DNA of 39,994 bases from an uncultured Lachnospiraceae bacterium (GTDB lineage: Bacteria > Bacillota > Clostridia > Lachnospirales > Lachnospiraceae): positions 1-39,994 of the forward strand of contig CANQUG010000032.1 of assembly GCA_947626985.1 (NCBI GenBank). Reading direction: 5' to 3'. Within the stretch, counting starts at the first letter, position 1; each line of letters begins with the position of its first letter. The notes beneath the pieces were generated by a model, which was not told the DNA's origin, searched no databases, and saw only the letters and a list, made by a program, of their open reading frames with translations. Positions 1 to 7,333 of the stretch are shown here, piece by piece. Both the position numbers and the translations under genes were made by a program.

Positions 1-11
1 GGCATGATCCG

Positions 12-266
12 TCATTTTTCCTTCCGCCGCTGCTCCGTCCGCCTCCATCTTCTCAGAAACAGAACGCTGATCACCAGTACAAGGGGAAATCCGATCCCCG
101 CAAGCACCCCGGCCTGAAGATCTTCTCCCGCAGGCAGCACGGAGGAGGAAATACTGATGGAACCCGGCCACATGATTCCCACGGAAAAGCCGCACACCGT
201 GCACCCGATGAGGCCCAGAACCGGAATATCCGCCAGTCCCGCCTCCGGCTCCTCATCTCCGGCATC
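12..266 (-). pseudogene. Remnant of an MFS transporter C-terminus
   Basis: An open frame here encodes two hydrophobic segments. The first carries the string CGFSVGIMWPG, which resembles the C-terminal half of a group of MFS permeases common in Clostridia. The frame then jumps from SSVLPAG to EDLQAGVLAGIGFPLVL. In intact relatives, as I recall them, about 35-40 residues (one to two helices) lie between these pieces, so an internal in-frame deletion is likely. The first ~300 residues of a normal permease are missing, because the upstream DNA belongs to the YitT-type gene. The frame stays open upstream to an ATG at 314, but that part overlaps the YitT 3' end and does not look transporter-like. 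I infer a decayed gene. A genuine small two-helix membrane protein is the alternative. Confidence 0.5.
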
Positions 267-279
267 CATACCCTGCCCC

Positions 280-1137
280 TTATTCCAGGGGCTTCCGGTA
301 AAAACGCCCCACAAACCGTTCCGTGGGAAGCTGATTGATGATCACCTGGGGATCGATCCCTTCCATAAAAGAAGTGATATCTTTGATCTCATAGGTGGAA
401 ACAACGGTATACAAAATACTTATGGATTCTTTGCTGAAGCCGCCGTAACCTTCCACCACAGAAATCCCGTGCCGGAAACGGGTCACGTAGGCGTCGGTCA
501 GCTCCTTCTCCTTCCTGGTAAAAATCATCAGAGTGGACTGCTTGTACCGATGATAAAAGTTATCCACCGTCTTCGTAAAAATAAAACGCACCAGAATCGA
601 GTAGCCCGCATATTCCCACCCGAACAGCGCTCCGAAGATCATCAGCATCCCGCAGTTGAAAATCAGTATCTCCTGCCAGATGGACTTGCCGATCCTGTTG
701 GAAACATAGAGGGCAATAAAATCCGTTCCTCCCGTGGAAGCGTTTCCCATCAGGGCAATGGCGTCGGACATGCCGTACAGAAAACCGCCGAGGCAGATAT
801 TCAGCAGCACATCGTCAAACAGGACCTGACAGGGCAGAACCTTCAGAAAGAAACTGGAAAGGAAAATCTGTATCAGAGAATACTCCGTAAATTTTTTCCC
901 CACATGCTTGTAGCAGAGAATTGCTACCGGAAGATTCAGCAGCACGATCCCCAGGGAAACGGAAAAGGTTACGCCGAATTTTTCCGCCAGACGGCTGATA
1001 ATCGTGGCAACACCGTTAAAGCCTCCAGGCAGCAGCCCTATGGGAAGCAGAAAGGTATTCATGACAAAGGACTGCAGTAGGGCGGAAGTGAACACTGCTG
1101 CCAAAGAAACCAGAGATGCTTTTACGTTTTTGTTCAT
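280..1137 (-). CDS. YitT family membrane protein
   Basis: This 285-residue integral membrane protein has about five or six hydrophobic N-terminal segments followed by a soluble C-terminal domain, which matches the YitT (DUF161 + DUF2179) architecture. The STGGTDF string in the membrane part and the C-terminal EIKDITSFMEGIDPQVIINQ region fit the family. I chose the ATG at 1137 because a GGAGGAG ribosome site lies about five bases upstream; the frame extends to 1236, but the added residues are polar and have no ribosome site. The biochemical role of the family is not established, and substrate transport is only suspected. The gene sits between a transporter remnant and a metallophosphoesterase on the same strand, with 47 bases between this start and the phosphoesterase stop, so co-transcription is possible. 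Confidence 0.85.
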   Translation of the reverse strand: MNKNVKASLVSLAAVFTSALLQSFVMNTFLLPIGLLPGGFNGVATIISRLAEKFGVTFSVSLGIVLLNLPVAILCYKHVGKKFTEYSLIQIFLSSFFLKVLPCQVLFDDVLLNICLGGFLYGMSDAIALMGNASTGGTDFIALYVSNRIGKSIWQEILIFNCGMLMIFGALFGWEYAGYSILVRFIFTKTVDNFYHRYKQSTLMIFTRKEKELTDAYVTRFRHGISVVEGYGGFSKESISILYTVVSTYEIKDITSFMEGIDPQVIINQLPTERFVGRFYRKPLE

Positions 1138-1184
1138 TTTCTCCTCCTGATGAAAATTTTCAGCTGCTGTCATGCGTCCCTCCT

Positions 1185-1955
1185 TTATATCGGACCGGAT
1201 GCGCCCTGCTGCTCCAGAACTTTCATGGGCTTCCATCCCAGAAAATCCCCCGACGCCAAACTGTAGCGGATCCCGTGAAAATCACCCAGAATGCTGTCAT
1301 GGAACCGTGTTTCCCCATGACAGTGGGCATAAATTACCTGCTCCGCCCCGTACTCCTCCGCCATATCCGTAAACCCGCTGCTCCGTTCCAGAATATTGGT
1401 GGGCGGATAATGGAGAAGCATGATAAATTTCCGGTAGCCGTCCTTTCTGGCCAGCTCGAAGGACGTGCGGAGCCGGGTCAGCTCCCTGGAAACCAGCTTT
1501 TTCGCATGCTCCTCCGCCTGCTCGTCCCAGCCTGCGATCCGCCCCCGCCGGTCCAGATAAAAAGGTCCCTCGAAGGTATATCCCTTGGTTCCCACCAGGG
1601 CATACTCTCCGTATGTCTCATAACTGTCCTGAAGAAATGTGAGCTCCGGCCCGAATTGTTCATTCAGCTGCCGTGTTTTCTTCGCGTCCCAGAACATATC
1701 ATGATTTCCCCGTGTCAGGATCTTCCTGCCGGGCAAATCACGGATATACTGCAGGTCCATCCCGCATTCCGCCAGACTCCTCCCCCAGCTGTGGTCGCCC
1801 AGAAGCAGCAGCGTATCCTCCGCCGTAATCATCCTGGCACAGTTTTTCCGGAACTTTTCCTCGTGATTTTTCCATGCTCTGCCGTGCAGCTGTCCCGGCG
1901 CCTTCAGTTCCGACTGAAAATGAAGATGCAAATCGCCGATCGCATATAAACTCAA
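1185..1955 (-). CDS. Metallophosphoesterase (calcineurin-like)
   Basis: The product is a 256-residue soluble enzyme of the calcineurin-like phosphoesterase superfamily. The metal-ligand motifs appear in order: GDLHLH near the N-terminus, LLGDHSWG, GNHDMFW, then LLHYPP and YAHCHG. The last motif departs from the usual GHxH. The natural substrate cannot be read from sequence. The start is probably the TTG at 1955, since GGAGGAGG lies seven bases upstream and the resulting protein begins right at the first beta-strand (SLYAIGDLHLH). A frame extension to 2039 adds an arginine- and glycine-rich segment with no family resemblance, so I rejected it. The stop lies 47 bases before the YitT-family start on the same strand. 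Confidence 0.85.
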   Translation of the reverse strand: MSLYAIGDLHLHFQSELKAPGQLHGRAWKNHEEKFRKNCARMITAEDTLLLLGDHSWGRSLAECGMDLQYIRDLPGRKILTRGNHDMFWDAKKTRQLNEQFGPELTFLQDSYETYGEYALVGTKGYTFEGPFYLDRRGRIAGWDEQAEEHAKKLVSRELTRLRTSFELARKDGYRKFIMLLHYPPTNILERSSGFTDMAEEYGAEQVIYAHCHGETRFHDSILGDFHGIRYSLASGDFLGWKPMKVLEQQGASGPI

Positions 1956-2292
1956 TGATTTTCCTCCTCCGATAACCTCCGCCCGTCCCGGTCTGATACA
2001 GAATCCCGGTCCGCGGCGGTACAAAAAATCAGCCCGCAAGTCCCGCCGCCTGCTCCCGGCAGCATTTCTCCGGATAAACCATCTCCGCGCCGCAACAGGG
2101 GGGACATTTCCTTTCCGTTCAGAAACATCCCCCTCTTAAAGCTTTTATGAATCATGGCTTTTTTGCGGCTGCGGTATGGCCTGTACCGCTTTTCACATCA
2201 TTTCTCTTCGAATCCTCTTTCCCGGCCATAATGCACGCCGCGGCTGTCAGCCGGCATGCCCCGCTTCGCCTGCGCTTTTATTTCCCCGGCGG
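1956..2292. other. Noncoding gap between phosphoesterase and NifX-like gene
   Basis: These 337 bases separate two minus-strand genes. Frames open through part of it, but none has a convincing start or a recognisable product. A weak AAAGC/GCTTT inverted repeat around an ATGATTCAT palindrome lies near 2138-2160, too weak to call as a terminator. No clear promoter was seen. Confidence 0.5.
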
Positions 2293-2712
2293 TCAGCTGT
2301 GGCAGTGGCCGCATCCGTGGCTTCCGGATCCGCAGGAATGCCCGCCATCTCCGCAGGAGTGACCGTCGCCGTGATGATCGTGGTGGTCACAGTGAACATC
2401 AGGATCATATCCCAGAGTGCCTGCCAGAAAGGCCCGCACCGCCTCGTCCGCATTGCCGGACACGCCGCCGAAAAGACGGATTCCCGCATCCGCAAGCGCC
2501 GCCTGGGCGCCTCCGCCGATTCCGCCGCAGATCAGCACATCCACATCGTTCCACAGAAGGAATCCCGCCAGAGCGCCGTGGCCGCTGCCCCGGGCGTCCA
2601 TCACCTGCTCCTTCACGATGATCCCATTGTCGATCTCGTAAAGCTTGAACTGCTCCGTGTGCCCGAAATGCTGAAAAATCTCCCCGTCCCGATAGGTTAC
2701 CGCAACTCTCAT
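2293..2712 (-). CDS. NifX/NifB-type cofactor-binding domain protein with His/Cys-rich tail
   Basis: Residues 1 to about 100 match the dinitrogenase iron-molybdenum cofactor family (Pfam PF02579): the start MRVAVTYRDGEIFQHFGH, the core VDVLICGGIGGGAQAALADAGI and the FGGVSGNADEAV segment are typical. In Clostridia these small proteins are usually not tied to nitrogen fixation; they are thought to bind or sense iron-sulfur or molybdenum clusters. The last ~35 residues are unusual: a tail dense in His, Cys, Asp and Gly (HCDHHDHHGDGH, SCGDGGHSCG, HGCGHCHS) that should bind metal ions. The ATG overlaps the stop of the upstream gene (2709..3254) by four bases, implying translational coupling. No nif or Mrp-type gene is adjacent. 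Confidence 0.85.
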   Translation of the reverse strand: MRVAVTYRDGEIFQHFGHTEQFKLYEIDNGIIVKEQVMDARGSGHGALAGFLLWNDVDVLICGGIGGGAQAALADAGIRLFGGVSGNADEAVRAFLAGTLGYDPDVHCDHHDHHGDGHSCGDGGHSCGSGSHGCGHCHS

Positions 2713-3254
2713 GATTCTTCTGTCCTTTCTGATTTAATTTCCACAATACGCCCGCTCTCCCTGTCGTAGCGGCAGTACCTGCCGCCGGCAGAAATAAAGG
2801 GCTGGTAGCTGTCCCTTCTCACATCCTTCACATACACCACGCCGGTAGCGATCATCTCCACAAGAGAAAACCGTCTGCTCAGGCTGGAAATCCACCGGAA
2901 AGTCTTATTTTCAGCGGAATCCGCCATCACCAGATTGTACCCGTCCCCGCAGGCTTCCAGTGAAAAATAAATTTTCTCCCCCTTTCCGGTTCTGCCGAAG
3001 ACCTGGCTCTCGATATATGAGGAAAAATGTTTTTTCACAAAATCGTGGAAGCTGTCCATCGTGTATGTAATTCCCGATACTTCGTCGGTGATCCTGTCCC
3101 CCCGCTCCAGACGCGTCTTGATCACGCTTAATACTTCCACACTCCAGTTGATAAAAGAAATACTGCTGTAATTCATGGATTCCAGAAGTTCGCTGATCAG
3201 ATGCTTCGACAAAACGGAAGAATGGATCGCTTCATTATACAGTTGCTCGTTCAT
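2709..3254 (-). CDS. Conserved-looking protein of unknown function
   Basis: I do not recognise this 181-residue soluble protein. It has no signal peptide or membrane span. The N-terminal half is helical and polar; the second half alternates short beta-like strands (KIYFSLEACGDGYNLVMAD, FSLVEMIATGVVYVKDV). The start ATG at 3254 is well supported by GGAGG about ten bases upstream. It is a real gene by context: its TGA overlaps the ATG of the NifX-like protein in an ATGA, so the two are translated together, and a shared role is a reasonable inference. About 155 bases without an apparent gene separate it from the kinase gene upstream. Confidence 0.7.
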   Translation of the reverse strand: MNEQLYNEAIHSSVLSKHLISELLESMNYSSISFINWSVEVLSVIKTRLERGDRITDEVSGITYTMDSFHDFVKKHFSSYIESQVFGRTGKGEKIYFSLEACGDGYNLVMADSAENKTFRWISSLSRRFSLVEMIATGVVYVKDVRRDSYQPFISAGGRYCRYDRESGRIVEIKSERTEES

Positions 3255-3409
3255 ACTTATTTTCCTCCTCGGTTCTTATTTTGATTTTTCTGTTCCCCAT
3301 TCCACAGTCAATCGTTTCCGTATCCCCGCCGGAATATGCGCCTCCGGCTGCGGGAGTATTCATAGAATAACAGCAAACGCCGCCGTTTACAAGTAAAATT
3401 TCAGAATAT

Positions 3410-5374
3410 TCAGGATTCCTCTTTCCTCTCATAGACGGAAATCTGAAACCAGGGATTCGGGACCGCCTGATATACCAGCGGTTCCTGAACCTGATCGCAG
3501 TCCAGATTTTGCAGATTTGGCAGCTGATTCAGAACGTCAAACTCCATAACGTCAGAATTTATAACGGAAAGGGATTCCAGACCCGCGCACATTTCCAGAG
3601 GGGACAGATCCCTCACCTCAGTCTTCTCCAGGGCCAGCCAGCGCAGTCCGGGAAACGCTTCAATTCCCTCAATGCTGCCCAGTTTCCCGTACGACAGATT
3701 CAGATCGGTAATGTTTTTAAGCCCCAGAAGAGGTTCCAGCGTGGAAGAATGATAACCCGGAAGAGTAAGAATCTGCAGAGTGTCAATCTTTCCCACGGCC
3801 TCTTCCACTTGCTCCCCATCTATCAAATGCAGCGTTTTCAGCGGAAGCTTCACAAGAGCCTCCGCATTTTTCACTTCAATCTGCTGAGCAATGAGCGTTT
3901 CCAGAGGAAGTTCTTCCAGAGGCTTCAGATCCGTAACCCTGGTTTCACTGATATCAAGAGAATTCAGCTGAGGAAACTCCGCCAGCTGGCTCAGATCCTC
4001 CAGCTCCGTCTGATCCAGATACAGTTCACGAAGGTACTCACAGCCTGCCAGGGGTGTGATATCCGATATCTCATTGTCACAAAGACTCACGGATATCAGC
4101 GGAAGCCCCTCCAGGGGAGAAAGATCCGTGATCCGCTGCCTGTCCAGAACCAGCGTCTGAAGATTTTTCATATGAGCACAGTCCTCCAGACTGCGGATAT
4201 TTCCATAGCCCTCCACTCCCATATCATCTACGGAATGGTACCCCATATAAGAGGAATGATGTGCCTCCTGGGACAGAATCTGATCTCCGCAGATCCGCAG
4301 AGAATTTACAAGTTCCAGATCAGCTCCGGTGACAGGGCCTCTTTCTTTCCCCAGCTGAGCCCGCACCGCCTGTTCAATAAACTCTGAAGCGAAATGATAT
4401 TCCCCGTTTTCCCGCTGGTAGGAAGTCCACAGGGCCCTTCCTGCAAAAAAACAAAGGGCAAATGCCGCAGCGGCAGCGGCCACGGCCGCTATCCAGTTCT
4501 TTTTTCTTATTTTTTTCGGCTGTCCCGGCACAGTGCCCGTCTTCGCCACCTGCAGAGCGGCCTGCAGTTCCCCGCAGTTCTGGTACCGCTCCCGGGGATC
4601 CAGCTTCGTACAGGTTTTGATAATCTGCCGGAACGGCGGGGACAGCATCTCCATAATGGTATCCTTCTGTACATCCATACTGCCGGTGAGCAGATACAGG
4701 CAGACAATTCCCAGAGAATACACATCCGTACGGCAGTCTGTCTGCCGGAAGCCGTACTGCTCCGGCGCTGCGGTTTTCCGCGTCCCCATAAATACCGTAT
4801 CATATTCCGCCGTTTCCCGATATTCCCTGATGGTCTCCATATCGATAAAAAACAGATTTCTCTCCGGAGTCACCACAATATTCTGGGGCTTTAAATCCCG
4901 GTGGATCAAAGGCGGCGTACATTTATGAAGCTGATCCAGCATCCGGCAGAGCCGGACCATGATCTCTCCTGCCTCGCCCTCACTTAATGGCCCGCCATGT
5001 TCTACCTTCTCATACAGGGTATCCCCCGCAATATATTCCTTCCACAAAAAGGTCCGGCCGTTTTCCTGAAAACAGGCGTATACCTGAGGTACGAAAGAGA
5101 AATAAATCTTCCGGAGATTTTCCGCTTCCGTCTCCAGAAACACGCCGTGGTCTCCCTGCGCGATTTTCAGTATGGACCGCCTTCCGCTCTCCTCTTCCAG
5201 CAGGTACACCTGCTGATCCTCCCGGCCGGAAAGACAGGAAACCTCTTTGATACTCTGATGAAGCGCCTGGGGCAGCTCCAGCTTTCCCTCATAAATCCGG
5301 GCAAAAGAAAGCTCCTGCGCCTCATCTCTTTCTGTTACAGTTTCTTTTTTCTCCGTATTTTTCTTTTTCCCCAT
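3410..5374 (-). CDS. Receptor-like Ser/Thr protein kinase with extracellular leucine-rich repeats
   Basis: This is a 654-residue type II-like membrane receptor. Residues ~40-275 form a Hanks-type kinase domain: the ATP lysine in SILKIAQ (about K70), the catalytic loop HRDLKPQN (about 158-165), the metal-binding Asp in FFIDMET (about D178) and the APEQYG substrate-loop motif. The DFG glycine is replaced (D-M-E) and no classic glycine-rich loop is visible; clostridial relatives with DFD-type loops exist, so loss of activity is not implied. A basic segment precedes one membrane span (about 295-316). The outside part (about 370-640) carries internalin-like repeats of about 22 residues (LSPLEGLP, ITPLAGCEYL, LDISETRVTDLKPLEELP). 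PknB-type PASTA repeats are absent. The start has AAGGAGG just upstream. Ligand and targets are unknown, and no PP2C phosphatase is adjacent. Confidence 0.85.
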   Translation of the reverse strand: MGKKKNTEKKETVTERDEAQELSFARIYEGKLELPQALHQSIKEVSCLSGREDQQVYLLEEESGRRSILKIAQGDHGVFLETEAENLRKIYFSFVPQVYACFQENGRTFLWKEYIAGDTLYEKVEHGGPLSEGEAGEIMVRLCRMLDQLHKCTPPLIHRDLKPQNIVVTPERNLFFIDMETIREYRETAEYDTVFMGTRKTAAPEQYGFRQTDCRTDVYSLGIVCLYLLTGSMDVQKDTIMEMLSPPFRQIIKTCTKLDPRERYQNCGELQAALQVAKTGTVPGQPKKIRKKNWIAAVAAAAAAFALCFFAGRALWTSYQRENGEYHFASEFIEQAVRAQLGKERGPVTGADLELVNSLRICGDQILSQEAHHSSYMGYHSVDDMGVEGYGNIRSLEDCAHMKNLQTLVLDRQRITDLSPLEGLPLISVSLCDNEISDITPLAGCEYLRELYLDQTELEDLSQLAEFPQLNSLDISETRVTDLKPLEELPLETLIAQQIEVKNAEALVKLPLKTLHLIDGEQVEEAVGKIDTLQILTLPGYHSSTLEPLLGLKNITDLNLSYGKLGSIEGIEAFPGLRWLALEKTEVRDLSPLEMCAGLESLSVINSDVMEFDVLNQLPNLQNLDCDQVQEPLVYQAVPNPWFQISVYERKEES

Positions 5375-5542
5375 CTTCCTCCTTCTCCTTCACGGCAGTC
5401 TTCGCCGTTCATCCGACGGAATTCCCGCGGCGCTCCTGCCGTAACCGGCGCATGATGCCAGTCTGTATTACAATATATCCCAAAGAGATATCCGCCGTCA
5501 ATCATCTTCCTGCAGAAATCCGGACGGATCCCCGTGAAGGTA

Positions 5543-5592
5543 CCGGCCGGTCAGTGTATGTGAAAACCGGGAACGGTTTCCACGCCGGCCGG
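5543..5592. repeat. Nested inverted repeat
   Basis: An outer pair of CCGGCCGG arms (5543-5550 and 5585-5592) encloses an inner imperfect hairpin made of GAAAACCG and CGGTTTCC (7 of 8 pairs, four-base loop) at about 5562-5581. No T-tract follows on either strand, so this does not look like a simple terminator. Its role is unknown. Confidence 0.5.
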
Positions 5593-5618
5593 GCGGCGGC
5601 GCTGCGGCCTCCCCCCAT

Positions 5619-5637
5619 AAAAAGGAGCCGCCGCTCC
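5619..5637 (-). terminator. Possible rho-independent terminator of the metF operon
   Basis: On the minus strand a GGAGC-GGCG-GCTCC hairpin is followed directly by TTTTT, about 155 bases after the metF stop. The stem is only five pairs, though GC-rich, so the call is tentative. Confidence 0.4.
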
Positions 5638-5793
5638 GGCGTTTCTTCCGCCTTCGCAGCAGCTCCCTCATCCCGTATCATAAACCCGCAGCCTGCAAAG
5701 TCTGCCATTCTGTTCTGCTTCTGAACAAATCCCGCTGCGGTTCACCGGCCGGCTTTTGCGCCGGCGCATACCCTTATCCTTCCGGTCAGGTCC

Positions 5794-6672
5794 TTAAATC
5801 TCAGCCAGCTTAAGAAGACCCGGAATCTTGGACTCCCAGCCGAGAGCCATGATATGTACGCCCTGGCAGTAAGGCCTGCACTCTTTGATGATCCGCGCCG
5901 TGATCTCCACGCCGGTGATGCCCGCCTTGGTCTTTTCCTTATCCTTCTTCAGCTCCTCCAGCATCTCGTCCGGAACATGGATGCCGGCTACGTTATTGTT
6001 CATAAATCTTGCCATACCCACAGATTTGGGAATGACTACGCCAAGCTGAACCGGTTTTCCGAACTGTTTCGCTTTTTCCATAAATTTAATAAATTTCTCC
6101 GGCTCAAACACGGCCTGAGTCTGGAAATAGTCAACGCCGGCCGCAACCTTGCGCTCCATCTTGGCCAGCTGGGCGTCCAGAGAATCGCTGCAGGGAGACA
6201 CCACCGCGCCCTTGGCAAACTTGGGAGGCTCGCCCACCAGATCGTTTCCGCCAAGGTCCTTTCCTTCCTCCAGCATTTTTACCGTATGGATCAGGGAAAC
6301 GGAATCCAGATCGAATACAGGTTTGGCCTGGGGATGATCGCCCATCTTGGTATGATCGCCCGTCAGAAGAAGAAGGTTCTCGATTCCGAACATCGCCGCG
6401 CTCAAAAGGTCGGACTGCAGAGCAATACGGTTCCTGTCACGGCAGGTCAGCTGGAAGATGGGAGTCAGTCCCTCATCCTTCAGGGCCTTGCAGGTCGCCA
6501 GAGAACCAAGACGCATAACGGAAGACTGATTATCCGTCACGTTCACTGCCGTAACGTCCTTCAGATAGGTTTTCGCTTCTTCCAGCAAATGCTCGATATG
6601 ACACCCTTTCGGCGGTCCTACTTCTGCAGAGACTACAAATTCACCACGCTCAAATAACTCAGTAATTTTCAT
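5794..6672 (-). CDS. metF: Methylenetetrahydrofolate reductase, MetF subunit
   Basis: A 292-residue TIM-barrel flavoprotein that reduces 5,10-methylene-THF to 5-methyl-THF. Family features are the N-terminal SAEVGPPKG with the conserved Glu, the TCRDRNR segment, LLLTGDHTKMGDH, and the QTQAVFEPEKF motif with its conserved Gln residues. It is about the length expected for acetogen-type MetF. The ATG at 6672 follows AGGAG by eight bases. It is the third gene of an operon rnfC2-metV-metF (36 bases after metV), the gene set described for the heterotrimeric NADH-oxidising enzyme of Acetobacterium woodii. That context suggests electrons come from NADH through RnfC2 and MetV and that the enzyme serves the methyl branch of the Wood-Ljungdahl pathway, though a purely biosynthetic role is possible. 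Confidence 0.93.
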   Translation of the reverse strand: MKITELFERGEFVVSAEVGPPKGCHIEHLLEEAKTYLKDVTAVNVTDNQSSVMRLGSLATCKALKDEGLTPIFQLTCRDRNRIALQSDLLSAAMFGIENLLLLTGDHTKMGDHPQAKPVFDLDSVSLIHTVKMLEEGKDLGGNDLVGEPPKFAKGAVVSPCSDSLDAQLAKMERKVAAGVDYFQTQAVFEPEKFIKFMEKAKQFGKPVQLGVVIPKSVGMARFMNNNVAGIHVPDEMLEELKKDKEKTKAGITGVEITARIIKECRPYCQGVHIMALGWESKIPGLLKLAEI

Positions 6673-6708
6673 TCCACATACTCCTAATCATTATAAATTT
6701 TAACGGTT

Positions 6709-7332
6709 TTATTTCGCCACTTCATCATCTGTTGCATAGTTCCGGATCTGGGTGGGGCACTTCAGAACGTCCAGACGTCCGATCTTCTCCAGACGTCTGT
6801 AGATCCGCTCCCAGCCGCAGTCCATCTCGCTGTCCACCTCGCATTTGCCGTTCTTGGAACCGCCGCACTGGCCGTTCACCAGGCTCTTGGAGCAGGCAGT
6901 GATGGGGCAGATGCCGCCGGTAAGATTCAGATAGCACTCGCCGCACTGGCCGCAGTCATGCTCCAGGGGAGTCACGCCCTGGAAGCCCGGCAGGCGGTAG
7001 GTATCGCAGCATGCGCAGACCCTTTTCTCCTCCAGAAACTCGGCGACTGTCTGAACGCCCACGCCGCAGGAGAAGATCAGCACCGCGTCGGCGGCCTCGA
7101 TCTCGCTCATGTGCTTCTGAAGACGCAGCACCATGTTTTCCGGATTACATATATAATCAGTGGTAATAATTCCTGTCACATTCCCGTCAGCAGAGAGTTC
7201 CTTCTGTAATTCGGCAGCTTCTTTTTCCGGAAAATGGACTTCCTTGCATCCATGGCAGTTAATGATGAAAACCTTCTTGCCGTCTGCCAGTGATGCGATT
7301 GTTTCCCTGGGTTTTAATTCGGTAATTAACAT
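6709..7332 (-). CDS. metV: MetV, zinc/cysteine-rich subunit of methylenetetrahydrofolate reductase
   Basis: This 207-residue protein has a Rossmann-like N-terminal half (KKVFIINCHGC, VLIFSCGVGVQTVAEFL) and a cysteine-rich C-terminal half (DCGQCGECYLN, GGICPITACSKSL, NGQCGGSKNGKCEVD) typical of the MTHFR C-terminal / MetV family. In acetogens MetV partners MetF and is needed for catalysis; the cysteines are thought to hold metal or an iron-sulfur cluster. Its ATG lies one base after the rnfC2 stop and uses AGGGGG inside that gene, so translation is tightly coupled. The C-terminal half is strikingly similar to residues ~120-205 of the neighbouring RnfC2 protein, showing that the two share a duplicated module. 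Confidence 0.9.
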   Translation of the reverse strand: MLITELKPRETIASLADGKKVFIINCHGCKEVHFPEKEAAELQKELSADGNVTGIITTDYICNPENMVLRLQKHMSEIEAADAVLIFSCGVGVQTVAEFLEEKRVCACCDTYRLPGFQGVTPLEHDCGQCGECYLNLTGGICPITACSKSLVNGQCGGSKNGKCEVDSEMDCGWERIYRRLEKIGRLDVLKCPTQIRNYATDDEVAK

Positions 7333-7333
7333 A

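Larger units (their letters stand above)
5375..5793. other. Noncoding gap downstream of the metF operon
   Basis: These 419 bases lie between metF and the receptor-kinase gene, both on the minus strand. A plus-strand frame (5452-5724) is open but has no ribosome site and no recognisable product. The gap is GC-rich in its middle and holds a nested inverted repeat (5543-5592) and a short terminator-like hairpin (5619-5637), listed separately. Confidence 0.5.

Noticed and set aside
3235-3432. A 65-codon minus frame overlapping the gap before the unknown gene
   Set aside because: It overlaps the ends of both neighbours, lacks a ribosome site and has no domain.
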